Source: Phycisphaeraceae bacterium
GTDB lineage: Bacteria > Planctomycetota > Phycisphaerae > Phycisphaerales > Phycisphaeraceae
Direction of reading: 5' to 3'
DNA length: 43,994 nt
NCBI GenBank assembly: GCA_002704825.1
Contig: PAIY01000026.1
Span: 1-43,994, forward strand
Part shown: piece after piece, positions 1 to 8,698 of the stretch
Layout of the letters: each line of letters starts with the position of its first letter
Numbering within the stretch: the first letter of the stretch is position 1
Notes under the pieces: generated by a model
Told to the model about the DNA's origin: nothing
Databases searched by the model: none
Seen by the model: the letters and a program-made list of their open reading frames with translations, nothing else
Program-made: the position numbers and the translations under genes

Positions 1-2
1 AA

Positions 3-59
3 CAAATCAGACAATACGTCGATGCCATCCAAAGGCTCGGACTCAATCTTGGCGAATAG
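3..59 (+). CDS. C-terminal tail of an unidentified protein (partial)
   Basis: An open frame enters from the left edge and ends at the TAG at 57-59, giving an 18-residue tail (QIRQYVDAIQRLGLNLGE). The composition looks like a real amphipathic C-terminus, and the next gene converges on it from the right. Too little is present to assign a family, and chance read-through cannot be excluded. Confidence 0.3.
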   Translation, partial: QIRQYVDAIQRLGLNLGE

Positions 60-125
60 TTGTGTATAAGGGAAAGGTGACACACCGCGGCTCGCCTGAA
101 ATGGCAGTGTTAAATGCTCTCTTAA

Positions 126-163
126 CTCTGCGTCCTCTGTGTACCGGGTGCTCTACGGTGAAA
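126..163. repeat. Degenerate copy of a dispersed CTCTGCG-type repeat
   Basis: The stretch starts CTCTGCGTCCTCTG and ends CTCTACGGTGAAA. It matches, with a few changes and small insertions, the repeat that forms the two perfect arms at 6423-6455 and 6605-6637. It lies in the convergent gap before the secreted repeat protein, so it disrupts no gene. Confidence 0.5.
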
Positions 164-198
164 AAATGCATTGAAATACAGGCCGAAAACCCAAAGCA

Positions 199-1368
199 TT
201 ACCGCGTCGCGTTGTTCAGGACGATCAGGCAGTACGCTGTGACGAGGTTGGGATCGCCTTCCATCCAGCGGTCAGCTTCGTTGGTCCAGCTGCCATCTTC
301 TCTTTGCAGGGAGGCGATTTTGTCGATGAGTTCGTTGGCCCAATCGCGGGACTTGCCATCACTGGTGACGATGGTGCTTGACCCCCATGCGTTCAGTGCG
401 CGGGCCATGGTCATGTAGTAGTAGTAAAGTCCCTGGCGTTCACGTTCCTTGGGCAGGCCGGGGTTGACTTCGAGTGTCCAGTTTTCACGGATCCAGTTGT
501 ATGCTCCAACTACGCGCGGGTCATCGCGTTTGAGATTCGCATAGAGATAGCTTTTGAAACCGGCATAGGTGATCGAGCCATAGGTGCGGAGAAGACTCAC
601 GGGCTTGCCGGTGTCTTTGTCATCGACGGTGATGCTGTCGGACTTGGTGGAGGGTTCGAGGTTGTCCTTGTCGGTGGTCGTTGCATAGATGAATCCGCCG
701 TCGGGGACGATCACATCGCCGAGTAGATCGTTTTGTGCAACACCCTGACAACGTGTGATGAATACCATCGCACGTTGGAAAGCTGGATCATTACAGTTGA
801 GTCCTGAATCGTGGAGCGCCTGGATCATGAACTGCGTGTTGGACATGTCGGGGCGACCATGCTTGCCATAACCTGAGCCACCATAAAAGGGGTGTTTCTG
901 GGTGATGGGCTTGCCATCGGGACCGGGTTGGTCTTGCCATTGCATGCGTTTGAGATAGGCCTGCGCCTTGGCGATGGCATCTGCAGCTTCGGGCATGTTG
1001 TTGACACGAGAAAGGGCGGAGACGCAGATGGACGTGTTGTAGTTCTGGAGAATCCCTGCGTGAATCGAGCCGTCTTCCTGGCGGTTGGCAAGGATGTATT
1101 TCAAGGCGCGGGCAACGTACGGATCGTTGGCATCAATCTCGGGTTGATCGAGCATGCCCGAGACTACCAACGCGGTGATGGCAGGGCCGGGTTGATTGGT
1201 CCAGCTGCCGTCTTTGGCTTGGGTGGTTTGCAGGTAGGTGATGGCTTTGGCGATGCATTGCTGAGCCTTGTGCCAGTGTTCATCATCCAGGGCTTGCGTC
1301 GGGGCAGTGATGACGGTGATGAGCATCACGGTACAAATCAGAATGCGTTGACAGTCAAAAAAGCGCAT
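199..1368 (-). CDS. Secreted prenyltransferase/squalene-oxidase repeat protein
   Basis: 389 residues. The N-terminus (MRFFDCQRILICTVMLITVITAPTQA) is a typical signal peptide, so the product is probably exported. The rest is a string of alpha/alpha-toroid repeats with the QxxDGSW pattern: residues about 36-75 (AKDGSWTNQPGPAITALV), about 85-120 (RQEDGSIHAG), and a C-terminal one (LQREDGSWTNEADRW...LVTAYCLIVL). This is the fold of squalene cyclases and prenyltransferase beta subunits, but there is no DxDD cyclase acid motif and the protein is far shorter than the usual 600-700 residues, so I do not call it a cyclase. Families like this are common and uncharacterised in Planctomycetota. It reads away from the membrane protein at 1413-1991. 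Confidence 0.8.
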   Translation of the reverse strand: MRFFDCQRILICTVMLITVITAPTQALDDEHWHKAQQCIAKAITYLQTTQAKDGSWTNQPGPAITALVVSGMLDQPEIDANDPYVARALKYILANRQEDGSIHAGILQNYNTSICVSALSRVNNMPEAADAIAKAQAYLKRMQWQDQPGPDGKPITQKHPFYGGSGYGKHGRPDMSNTQFMIQALHDSGLNCNDPAFQRAMVFITRCQGVAQNDLLGDVIVPDGGFIYATTTDKDNLEPSTKSDSITVDDKDTGKPVSLLRTYGSITYAGFKSYLYANLKRDDPRVVGAYNWIRENWTLEVNPGLPKERERQGLYYYYMTMARALNAWGSSTIVTSDGKSRDWANELIDKIASLQREDGSWTNEADRWMEGDPNLVTAYCLIVLNNATR

Positions 1369-1412
1369 GGCATCTCTCCTGCGGATGGATGATGAATTTT
1401 ACTTTGGAGGGG

Positions 1413-1991
1413 TTATTCCCACGGTTCGCGTGCGTTCCAGTCGTGGCTTGTTGATGTGTTGCCACCGGCTTTGAACTGGTATAGATGATACAGCACCATG
1501 GCCTGCAAACCAACGGGAATCCCGAAGATGATAAGCCCCATGAGTAAAGCAAGTACATTTCCCTGTGCCAGACTTTGTAGCAGTGAACTGGCGAGCATCA
1601 GCCCCATGACAGAAGTTTGAATCGCCAGCAGGACGGCGGTGATGAGCATGCAGGTTTTGTTTTGCTGACGAATGAAATACGCCATGATCGCATAGATCAC
1701 CGCTGGCACACAGGTGATGAGCAGGAGCATGATCGCCAGGGTGCCCGCCATTTCGTGCACCTGCTTGAACATCGCCATGTCGACCTGTTGGCCCTGGTTC
1801 TGCATCTGCCCTGCCAGTTCATCAAACGGCATCACGGACATGAAACCCAGGCCCAGGCTCGTACACCCGAAAAACATCAGTTGAATCGCAGCAAGAATCC
1901 ACAGCAAAGTCGATGCGGTGGTGGCAGGGCTTTTTTCCGGGACACTGATTTGCCAGGGTTCGGGGGCAGGATGATTGGGATATTGCGTCAT
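1413..1991 (-). CDS. Small membrane protein, four predicted helices, unknown function
   Basis: 192 residues. A Pro-rich cytosolic-looking N-terminus (PNHPAPEPWQISVPEKSP) is followed by four hydrophobic segments at about residues 27-50, 85-107, 115-137 and 143-165, then a polar tail. Between helices 1 and 2 lies a Gln/Met-rich loop (AGQMQNQGQQVDMAMFKQVHEMAG) that could be a short amphipathic helix. No known family motif was seen. It lies 44 bp upstream of the secreted repeat protein on the same strand, so the two may be co-transcribed. Only the topology is supported; the function is unknown. Confidence 0.7.
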   Translation of the reverse strand: MTQYPNHPAPEPWQISVPEKSPATTASTLLWILAAIQLMFFGCTSLGLGFMSVMPFDELAGQMQNQGQQVDMAMFKQVHEMAGTLAIMLLLITCVPAVIYAIMAYFIRQQNKTCMLITAVLLAIQTSVMGLMLASSLLQSLAQGNVLALLMGLIIFGIPVGLQAMVLYHLYQFKAGGNTSTSHDWNAREPWE

Positions 1992-2110
1992 ATGCGTTTA
2001 TCATTCCAATGAGTTAAGGCCGTAACATGCGTGTCGTCATGCCAGTTTACAGTCTTGGCGGATGTTTTGTGAATGTGACAGCAACGCTTTGGCCGATAAC
2101 AGTTTCAACG

Positions 2111-3148
2111 ATGAAGAAAATTCTGCTTCTGACATTACGAATCGTCGTGGCACTGCTCGGTATCGGGTACATCATTTATGCCATGAATTGGCAGGATACG
2201 GTCGACAGCGAAGGTGTCGTGCATCCGGGTGTGATTAGTACTATCAAGACGGCGGATGCGAAATTATTGCTGCTGGCGTTTCTGATGGTCGGCTTGATCT
2301 ATCCGATTTTCTGCACACGCTGGTGGATGCTAATGCGAGTCCGCGGGATGCATTGCACGTGGGGCAAAGCCTTTCGATTGGCGATGGTCGGATGCTTTTT
2401 CAATTACTGCATGCCCGGGTCCACCGGCGGTGATGTCGTCAAAGCCTACTACGCAGCCAAGGGGTCGGATCGCAAGACCGATGCGGTGATCAGCGTGGTC
2501 GTCGACCGTATCATGGGCTTGCTTGGCCTGTTCATTGTGGCAGGTGTCACTGGTCTGACATTACTGGACGAACCGCGCGTTCGCTACATCACCGGCATGA
2601 TCTGGCTGTTTGGTGTCTGTGGCGTGATCGGTGCATCGATTTACTTCTCCGGCAGACTTCGCAAAAAACTTCATCTTGATGCCTTGATCGCCAAGCTTCC
2701 CGGTGGTCGTATCCTGGCGCAGATTGACCAGGCAGCCGTGGCGTATCGCGGCCATGTCGGGGCGCTCTTTGGTGGTTTGGCGATGTCGACGTTATTGCAT
2801 TTGATCCTGACCACGGCCACGGTGATTTCAGGCGTTGCGTTGGGCATCACCCAGCCCCTGCGCATGATGTTTACCGTCATCCCCATCCTGTTTCTGGGCA
2901 TGGCAGTACCCATCACCCCACAGGGCATCGGTGTTGTCGAAGCCATCGGCGGGCAACTGCTCGTTGAACCGACACTCTGCAGCTTCAACCAACTCGTGGG
3001 CATGCTCATGCTCGCACGTGTCTTTCAACTGGCTTACTCCCTGATGGGCGCCTTGTTCCTGCTCAAAGGTGATATCCATATTCACCAGGCAGCCGAGTCA
3101 GTTGAAAAAATGGAACAGGAAATCGGGCAGCCAGCTGATACGCAGTAA
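2111..3148 (+). CDS. YbhN/UPF0104-type (lysylphosphatidylglycerol synthase TM) membrane protein
   Basis: 345 residues from the ATG at 2111. The frame is open further upstream (to 2027), but that extension is not hydrophobic, while residue 1 here begins a membrane helix (MKKILLLTLRIVVALLGIGYIIYAM). The family signature is clear: NYCMPGSTGGDVVKAYYAAKG followed by a conserved DR (VVVDRIMGLLGL), and near the end PITPQGIGVVEA, matching the P-x-T-P-x-G-x-G-x-x-E motif of the AglD/MprF-TM family. About eight membrane helices are expected. Relatives flip or modify lipids or sit next to glycosyltransferases; the substrate here is unknown. The divergent upstream gene is the membrane protein at 1413-1991. 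Confidence 0.85.
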   Translation: MKKILLLTLRIVVALLGIGYIIYAMNWQDTVDSEGVVHPGVISTIKTADAKLLLLAFLMVGLIYPIFCTRWWMLMRVRGMHCTWGKAFRLAMVGCFFNYCMPGSTGGDVVKAYYAAKGSDRKTDAVISVVVDRIMGLLGLFIVAGVTGLTLLDEPRVRYITGMIWLFGVCGVIGASIYFSGRLRKKLHLDALIAKLPGGRILAQIDQAAVAYRGHVGALFGGLAMSTLLHLILTTATVISGVALGITQPLRMMFTVIPILFLGMAVPITPQGIGVVEAIGGQLLVEPTLCSFNQLVGMLMLARVFQLAYSLMGALFLLKGDIHIHQAAESVEKMEQEIGQPADTQ

Positions 3149-3197
3149 CGCGCCATGTCTGTGACAGATCACGCCATACCCAATCTCCAATGACCAT

Positions 3198-4025
3198 TCA
3201 GATTTTCTCGTGCTGATGTTTGAGTTGCTCACGCTGAACCCACGCGGTGTATTTGACGAGTTTATCCACCACTTCGCGTTGCTTGACGGGGTCATCAATT
3301 TTAAATTTCAGTCCGACATAGACATCGCCTTTGCGTCCTGATGTCGTGTGCATCGATTGGCATTGCAGGGTGAACTTGATGTGTTCCTTATCCATCGGCA
3401 ACACGAGGTCACAGTCAAAAAACTTGCAGTCACGCAGGGTCGGAACATCGTCTTTCTGAACGATCACACCCATCCCGCCACCGCTGATATTCACCAGCTT
3501 GCCTTTGAAGGCCAACTCATGCATCGGATGCTTGAGCACCGGATCCAGTGGCAGAAACTTGATCGGGTCAATCGGCATGGCGGTGACATGTGCCCGGTAA
3601 TAAGCCCGTCTCTGTGCGGAACCAATCTTTTTCGGATGGCTGATCTGATAGCCAATCGTCTGGAATTTGGCGTTGATCGAAAACTTGATCCGATCCTCAA
3701 TTTTGCAGGCTAACTCCAATCGCATGGATCGATGGACAAGCACCACGAAAATCGGGCTGTCGGTTTTAAAGGCCTGCTTGGCCGCAGCGGCGGTGGGGAC
3801 TTCCACCACCATGTGTCGATCGTTCATGTCCAACAGCCGCGAACCATAAGCTGACTCTTCGCTGTAATCTTCGTCTTCCATGCTCAATGGGCTGATGGTC
3901 ACCGCTCCATTGCGTTGGAGGATGTGCTGGGCGATTTCAATCCATTGGGTTTGAAGTGGATCAGACACGGCAGGCTCAATTTCAATCTCAAGACGGTGGA
4001 CGCCAATGAATACTCTAACGCTCAT
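3198..4025 (-). CDS. PilZ-domain protein with YcgR-like N-terminal domain
   Basis: 275 residues. The PilZ c-di-GMP signature is present in two parts: R140-x3-R144 (QRRAYYRAHV) and N179-x-S181-x2-G184 (VNISGGGMGV). These are the residues that wrap the intercalated c-di-GMP dimer in this family. Residues about 1-130 form a beta-rich domain resembling the YcgR/FlgZ N-terminal half. YcgR-type proteins brake flagella or tune export on c-di-GMP binding, and the chemoreceptor at 41.8-43.7 kb fits a motile stage, but that link is inference. Its start codon is 60 bp from the divergent TIM-barrel gene. Confidence 0.85.
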   Translation of the reverse strand: MSVRVFIGVHRLEIEIEPAVSDPLQTQWIEIAQHILQRNGAVTISPLSMEDEDYSEESAYGSRLLDMNDRHMVVEVPTAAAAKQAFKTDSPIFVVLVHRSMRLELACKIEDRIKFSINAKFQTIGYQISHPKKIGSAQRRAYYRAHVTAMPIDPIKFLPLDPVLKHPMHELAFKGKLVNISGGGMGVIVQKDDVPTLRDCKFFDCDLVLPMDKEHIKFTLQCQSMHTTSGRKGDVYVGLKFKIDDPVKQREVVDKLVKYTAWVQREQLKHQHEKI

Positions 4026-4085
4026 TGCCCTCTATCACCAGTAGGAATTTGGCCCATTGGCAACGTCCCTGTCACATGGATTATC

Positions 4086-4883
4086 ATGTTGCACATGTCC
4101 ATCATTACACCCGGTTCCGATTTGACGCTTGCTCCGACCATCCGCCCATGGGTGACACAGGGGCGGTTGTCCATTAAACAGTCGTTGACCCAACTGGCGA
4201 AGTTCAAATTTCATGCCGTACAGCTTGATGCAACCTTGTCCGGTATCCGCCCGCGTGATCTGGATCAACGCAGTCGCAAGGATTTGCTCGCTGTTCTCAC
4301 GCGTTCGAGTATGCGCTTGGCAGGGCTGGATTGTTTTATCCCACGCAAGGATTTTATCTCCACGGAGAATGTGGATCGCGCGATGACTGCTGCGTTAGCC
4401 ACCATCGAGTTGGCAGCAGACCTCGGACGCGTGTCGGTGAGTCTGGCTTTACCGGTCCGTGATCTGGATAACGACGTGAAGGCTGCGTTACTCACTGCTG
4501 CCGATTCTCAGGGCGTGCGTCTTGCTGTGCATGCAGAGGATCAAATGGATGCTCAGCTTGCATGGATCGACGAAGTGAGTCAACCGATCCTGGGCATGAG
4601 TATGGACCCCGCAAGCTTGATTGCTTCGGATGATGACCCGGTGACGTTGACACAGAAGCATGGTGATCATCTGACGGTGGGGCGTCTGAGTGATTACCGC
4701 AAGGATGCCAACGTGCGCTGCGCGGTGGGTGAAGGTTCACTGGACGTGATGAGTTACCGACTCATGCTCGACATGGCCAAAGGCCGACGCGGTCCGGTGG
4801 TGCTGGACCTGCGTAGTCTGGAGTACCCACAACAGGCCGCAGTCGATGGTGCGAAGGCATGGGACGATGCGCTGGCGTTGTGA
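4086..4883 (+). CDS. Sugar phosphate isomerase/epimerase-like TIM-barrel protein
   Basis: 265 residues from the ATG at 4086 (the next in-frame ATG is at 4095). The open frame reaches back to 3915 but would overlap the PilZ gene start, so a later start is chosen; no convincing Shine-Dalgarno settles it. Features of the AP-endonuclease-2/xylose-isomerase-like superfamily are visible: a strand-helix start (LTQLAKFKFHAVQLDA), a central helix with LGRVSVSLALPV, then VRLAVHAEDQMDA and GMSMDPASLIASDDDP, the usual positions of metal-binding Glu/Asp/His residues, and a late strand (RRGPVVLDLRSLEYPQ). The metal set is not fully conserved, so catalysis is uncertain. Confidence 0.65.
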   Translation: MLHMSIITPGSDLTLAPTIRPWVTQGRLSIKQSLTQLAKFKFHAVQLDATLSGIRPRDLDQRSRKDLLAVLTRSSMRLAGLDCFIPRKDFISTENVDRAMTAALATIELAADLGRVSVSLALPVRDLDNDVKAALLTAADSQGVRLAVHAEDQMDAQLAWIDEVSQPILGMSMDPASLIASDDDPVTLTQKHGDHLTVGRLSDYRKDANVRCAVGEGSLDVMSYRLMLDMAKGRRGPVVLDLRSLEYPQQAAVDGAKAWDDALAL

Positions 4884-4893
4884 AAAAATGAAA

Positions 4894-4986
4894 AGCTCAA
4901 CCGCTTGCGGCTTAGCGCTCTTTCCCCAATGTGATCAGTATGGAATTGTTGACGACGCGTATCGCTAAACCGCAAGTGGTTGAGCT
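4894..4986. repeat. Hairpin repeat, copy A (arms about 24 bp)
   Basis: Left arm 4894-4917 (AGCTCAACCGCTTGCGGC...) and right arm 4963-4986 are reverse complements at 22 of 24 positions, enclosing about 45 bp. The element fills the gap between the TIM-barrel gene and hpnE, which converge here. A second copy with the same core (AACCGCTTGCGGTTTAGCG) lies at 8699-8799. It resembles REP/BIME-type palindromes; it could also end transcription of either gene, though there is no U-run. Confidence 0.7.
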
Positions 4987-4998
4987 GGTGTCACACGT

Positions 4999-6399
4999 TC
5001 ACCCCGTGATGAACTGATACAGCAGACCGTCCTGCATACCCGGGATCAACAGAGCTTTGGAGTCCTGTTTGAGAATCGCACCCGCTGCCTTGTAGCCACT
5101 GCGGACGGCACCTTCCATCGTTGCTGGCCAACCTGAGTCGGTCCAGTCGCCTGCAAGAATCAGGTTTTTAATTGCACCGGTTGCTGCGGGACGGATGTCG
5201 TCAATGCCCGGCGAGAGTCGGAACGTTGCACGTTTTTCCTTGACCACGCGACGATGCACCGGTTCGAGTGATCCCACACGTGGCAAGACACGTCGCATCT
5301 CCTGGACAACCATGTTCGTGATCTCATCGGCACTCATCGGCATCAGGTCATCGGCCGCACTGATCACCCCATGCAGATGTTGCCAACCGGCGCCGTCGGT
5401 CCCCTTGTTGAAAATCCAGTGCAGCGGACTTTCGGTTAATGCCATGTGGGGCAGGTCCATGATTTCGTGGCTGAACCAGATGTGAATGCCAACGATCGGA
5501 CTGACACCAAATTGCCCAAGGTGTTGCAGACGCGTGTCCGCTTTGATGGCTTGTTCATCACAGAGTTTGAGTAATCGGTCATAGGGCACCGTACTGAGAT
5601 ATTGGTCCGCGGTGAGAACATCGCCTTCACCAATTTTCAGTCCCGTGATTTTCTTGTCTTCAAAGAGCAGACTCTGAGCACTGGTACGCAGTAACACCTG
5701 GCCGCCGGCTTTCTCGATGGCATCCTGTGCGGCATCATAAAGTCGAACCAACGGTACCTTGGGTAAGCCCATGTGATACGCCTGGGCGTTGGCACAGAAG
5801 GCTTCCTGGAAGACCTGCAATGCATAGTCGGCTGCCATGTTCTGGGGCTGTTCGTTCAGGGCACTGATGGTGACACAGGCCCAGAATTTCTGGATCGCGC
5901 CCGCAGGTTGTTTGTGCTGCTTCAGCCAATCCGCAAAGCTTCGGTGATGCCATTTTTTGCGGCCTTCCACACCGAGTTTCATCACGGCAAGCATGCCCTT
6001 GGAGATTGCGATTTTTTCCGCCCAGGTCGTGCCTTTGAACCCGAGCATGCTGGTGGTCAGATGCGTCGGGGCAGGTAAGTCATCACCTTCCATCTCATCA
6101 ATGAGACCTTGGCCATTGCAGAAATAAAACCGCTTATGCCAATCGATCTGATCCGCCATCCCTAGGCGTTCGTAGAGATCCATGAGATTGGTGCAACAGC
6201 GAAGCAGCACATGCTGACAGTTATCCAACAGGTCGTCGGTTGCAGGATCGTCAAAACTTGTAGCCCGACCCCCAAGCCGGATACGCGTTTCAATGAGCGT
6301 GACCTTTTGACCCGCGTCAGCAAGTTGAAGTGCTGCTGCAATTCCCGCAAGCCCGCCGCCGATGATCAGTGTGTCGCAATGGGTGTTTGTTTGGTGCAA
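4999..6399 (-). CDS. hpnE: Hydroxysqualene dehydroxylase (FAD-dependent)
   Basis: 466 residues, the usual size. The N-terminal Rossmann motif for FAD is GGGLAG at residues 13-18, followed by the acidic end of strand 2 (VTLIETRIRLGGRATSFDD). The amine-oxidase-like C-terminal motif is seen as NLILAGDWTDSGWPATMEGAVRSGYKAA, which binds the FAD pyrophosphate. In the known three-step route HpnC and HpnD make hydroxysqualene and HpnE reduces it to squalene for hopanoids or other polycyclics. It is the last gene of hpnCDE but is separated from hpnD by 200-odd bp carrying an inverted repeat. Membrane association is expected because of its lipid substrate. Confidence 0.92.
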   Translation of the reverse strand: MHQTNTHCDTLIIGGGLAGIAAALQLADAGQKVTLIETRIRLGGRATSFDDPATDDLLDNCQHVLLRCCTNLMDLYERLGMADQIDWHKRFYFCNGQGLIDEMEGDDLPAPTHLTTSMLGFKGTTWAEKIAISKGMLAVMKLGVEGRKKWHHRSFADWLKQHKQPAGAIQKFWACVTISALNEQPQNMAADYALQVFQEAFCANAQAYHMGLPKVPLVRLYDAAQDAIEKAGGQVLLRTSAQSLLFEDKKITGLKIGEGDVLTADQYLSTVPYDRLLKLCDEQAIKADTRLQHLGQFGVSPIVGIHIWFSHEIMDLPHMALTESPLHWIFNKGTDGAGWQHLHGVISAADDLMPMSADEITNMVVQEMRRVLPRVGSLEPVHRRVVKEKRATFRLSPGIDDIRPAATGAIKNLILAGDWTDSGWPATMEGAVRSGYKAAGAILKQDSKALLIPGMQDGLLYQFITG

Positions 6400-6422
6400 T
6401 TGGTAGTACTCTTTTTTTATTT

Positions 6423-6637
6423 ACCGCAGAGGCGCAGAGGACGCAGAGATAAGACTGGGAAGAAATTTTTTATTTAAGTTCAAGTCTGAGTAAACCGAAG
6501 AGTGGCATATCTACTGCATCCATGCATGTCTTACGTATCCTATGCTTCGCTTTGCTCAGCATCGGGCTTGCGTAATTTTACAATCAAAAATCATATTCGG
6601 TCCTGTCTTATCTCTGCGTCCTCTGCGCCTCTGCGGT
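6423..6637. repeat. Perfect 33-bp inverted repeat flanking about 150 bp between hpnE and hpnD
   Basis: Left arm 6423-6455 begins ACCGCAGAGGCGCAGAGG; right arm 6605-6637 is its exact reverse complement, with further near-matches outside each arm. Each arm is itself built from CAGAG/GCAGAG words. The 149 bp between the arms shows no gene. A decayed copy of one arm is at 126-163. Similar CGCAGAGGCGCAGAG words recur in many environmental bacterial genomes, from memory. The shape is that of a MITE-like or hairpin element; no target duplication was recognised. Confidence 0.8.
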
Positions 6638-6647
6638 TAAATTCTGT

Positions 6648-7601
6648 TTACTTGGCTTTCCGGAACTTGGCGCGCATGGCGATGGTGGTTTTCTGGAACT
6701 TGGTCAGACGCACACGCTCTGTCAATACACGCCGGGGGTTGGCAGCGATTTTTTCCAGAATGCCGCGATAGATTCGCATCATTGCCCAACTGGTTGATTG
6801 ACAATCAGCAGACAGGTAGGACTCCAGGGACTCGGAGTCTTCGTAGTAGCTGAAGGCTCGCTCAATCTGGAACTTCATGAAGCGATCGAAATGCGCATCT
6901 GGCTCGCCGTTGGCAAAGACCTTGGGATCGACCTTGAACTGGGCGAGTTCCTCTGCAGGCAGGTACACGCGATCACGCTGTGAGTCTTCATGGACATCGC
7001 GGAGAATGTTGGTCAGTTGGAAGGCAATGCCACGCTTTTCGGCCAGCAGTTGCGTGTCCTTGCCACCGGTGTAACCCCAGACGCTGATGCAGGTGAGTCC
7101 GACGACGGAGGCAACTTTGTAACAGTAGTCGTAAAGCTGCTCAAAGGTGTTGAAGGTCTCGGTGCCCAGGTCGCGGTGTTGCCCATCGAGCATGTCATGC
7201 AGGTACTGCGGTGCGATGTGGTAGTGTTGCATCACGTAATTGAATGCCGGCCAGATCGAGTCGGGCTTGTTGTCCGCTTCGTCAATGCAAGCGGTGTCGA
7301 TGACCTGCTGCATTTTGCTGCGGAATTTGGCAATGCGTTGGCCAAGTTCACGGGGCGTCCCCATATCCACGGTGAGTTGGGCGGGGTCCTGATCGACGAG
7401 ATCGTCACAGGCACGCATAAAGGCGTAGATCGCGTAAAGCGCATCCCGCTTGAGGCCGGGCGTGAGTTTAAGCCCATAGTAAAAATTCCGCGCATGTGTC
7501 TTGGTGACATCACGACAATAGGTCATGGAGGCAGCGGTGATCGCGTCCATGGAGGAAGCCGCATTGGATGGACTGAGGCTCGAAGCCTGCAGGTTTGTCA
7601 T
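6648..7601 (-). CDS. hpnD: Presqualene diphosphate synthase
   Basis: 317 residues from the ATG at 7601, which has GGGA about six bases upstream; a GTG at 7613 would add four residues. It belongs to the trans-isoprenyl diphosphate synthase, squalene/phytoene branch: HARNFYYGLKLTP and AIYAFMRACDDLVDQD carry the first Asp-rich metal motif, and LTNILRDVHEDSQRDRVYLPAEEL carries the second (DxxED). It joins two farnesyl diphosphates into presqualene diphosphate. It follows hpnC by only a few bases, so the two are likely translationally coupled. Assignment as HpnD rather than HpnC rests on the gene order C-D-E and on the DxxED form of the second motif. Confidence 0.9.
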   Translation of the reverse strand: MTNLQASSLSPSNAASSMDAITAASMTYCRDVTKTHARNFYYGLKLTPGLKRDALYAIYAFMRACDDLVDQDPAQLTVDMGTPRELGQRIAKFRSKMQQVIDTACIDEADNKPDSIWPAFNYVMQHYHIAPQYLHDMLDGQHRDLGTETFNTFEQLYDYCYKVASVVGLTCISVWGYTGGKDTQLLAEKRGIAFQLTNILRDVHEDSQRDRVYLPAEELAQFKVDPKVFANGEPDAHFDRFMKFQIERAFSYYEDSESLESYLSADCQSTSWAMMRIYRGILEKIAANPRRVLTERVRLTKFQKTTIAMRAKFRKAK

Positions 7602-7617
7602 ATTGATTCCCACACAT

Positions 7618-8619
7618 CTAGCCCATGATCGGCGAGAACACTCGAGCCAACACCGCTCGCATCATCAAACCGACCTTGGTGACTTTGGTTAACCTGGGGC
7701 GCGATTGGAGCGTATCAAATCCCTGGGATTCAATCCGTTTGAGAATCGCTTCGCCGCCCAGTGTAAAGAGCTTGATATCAATCCGCACATCACGATTGAC
7801 CGTCGGGAGCAGTTTCCTGCCTTCTGTGAACAAGGGCCAGGTCCGTTGACACAATTCGGCGACCGTCTTGCGGTAGGGGGGCAGGACCGCATTGACGCCG
7901 ATGGTGGGCACACATGCCGTCGTCGAGCAGCAGTCGCCTTGATCGCGCCGCTTGCCGTCCGCCTTGATGATGTCCACCATGTCATTGACTGACAGGCCGT
8001 GCTTGCGAGCAACATCACGGGGGATGTACACGCGGTCACGCTCGATGACATCACGACGGACATCCTGCCAGAAGTTGGTCAGTTGCAGCGCGGTACAGGT
8101 CTTGTCGGACAGTTGCTGACGTTCGTCATCGCGATAGCCACACATGTACAACACCAAGCGCCCGACGGGGTCGGCACTGCGCGTGCAATAGTCGAGGACC
8201 TGGTCCCACGTGTCATAGCGATTGACCGTCTGATCCTGCACAAAGGCATCGATCAAATCCTCAAATGGTTTGCGTGGGATTTCGTGCTTGTCGATGACGG
8301 GTTTAAGCGCGATGTACACCGGGTGCTTCGGATTGCCCGCATAACAGGCATCGAGTTCCGACTTCCACCAGTCCAAAAGCTTGATGGACTTTTGTGGATC
8401 GCCCACTTCGTCCCCCAGATCATCGGCCCAGCGACAGAAGCTGTAGACGGCATGGAAATCCTGCTTCATCGGCTTGGGCAGAAACCAACTGACGACGGTG
8501 AAATTTTCGTACTGGGTCTCGGTGAGTTTTTTCGTGTAACTGACCGCCTGGTCATAGGAAACCGACTGACAATGGTCAGGGCCGAAGGTCTTTAAATCTT
8601 GCAAAACCAGTGAGGTCAT
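7618..8619 (-). CDS. hpnC: Hydroxysqualene synthase
   Basis: 333 residues. Squalene/phytoene synthase fold with the first Asp motif at residues 66-71 (FCRWADDLGDEVGD) and the second in FWQDVRRDVIERDRVYIPRDV. HpnC turns presqualene diphosphate into hydroxysqualene by trapping the cation with water. It is the first gene of the hpnC-hpnD-hpnE set and sits divergent from the Old Yellow Enzyme gene, with the hairpin repeat copy B between them. The insertion CCSTTACVPTIGVNAVLPPYRK around residues 231-252 is Cys-containing and not usual in the family as I know it; it may only be a variable loop. Confidence 0.9.
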   Translation of the reverse strand: MTSLVLQDLKTFGPDHCQSVSYDQAVSYTKKLTETQYENFTVVSWFLPKPMKQDFHAVYSFCRWADDLGDEVGDPQKSIKLLDWWKSELDACYAGNPKHPVYIALKPVIDKHEIPRKPFEDLIDAFVQDQTVNRYDTWDQVLDYCTRSADPVGRLVLYMCGYRDDERQQLSDKTCTALQLTNFWQDVRRDVIERDRVYIPRDVARKHGLSVNDMVDIIKADGKRRDQGDCCSTTACVPTIGVNAVLPPYRKTVAELCQRTWPLFTEGRKLLPTVNRDVRIDIKLFTLGGEAILKRIESQGFDTLQSRPRLTKVTKVGLMMRAVLARVFSPIMG

Positions 8620-8698
8620 GGGGCGGTTGTTCCACGTGCCTGGGACAAAAGTTACAGAATCCGATTATACGTCAGGAATCAGTGTGAGGGAATTTGAG

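Noticed and set aside
199-1368. Squalene-hopene cyclase for the neighbouring hpnCDE genes
   Set aside because: Only cyclase-type repeats are present. There is no DxDD acid motif, the length is about half that of a cyclase, and a signal peptide sends it outside.
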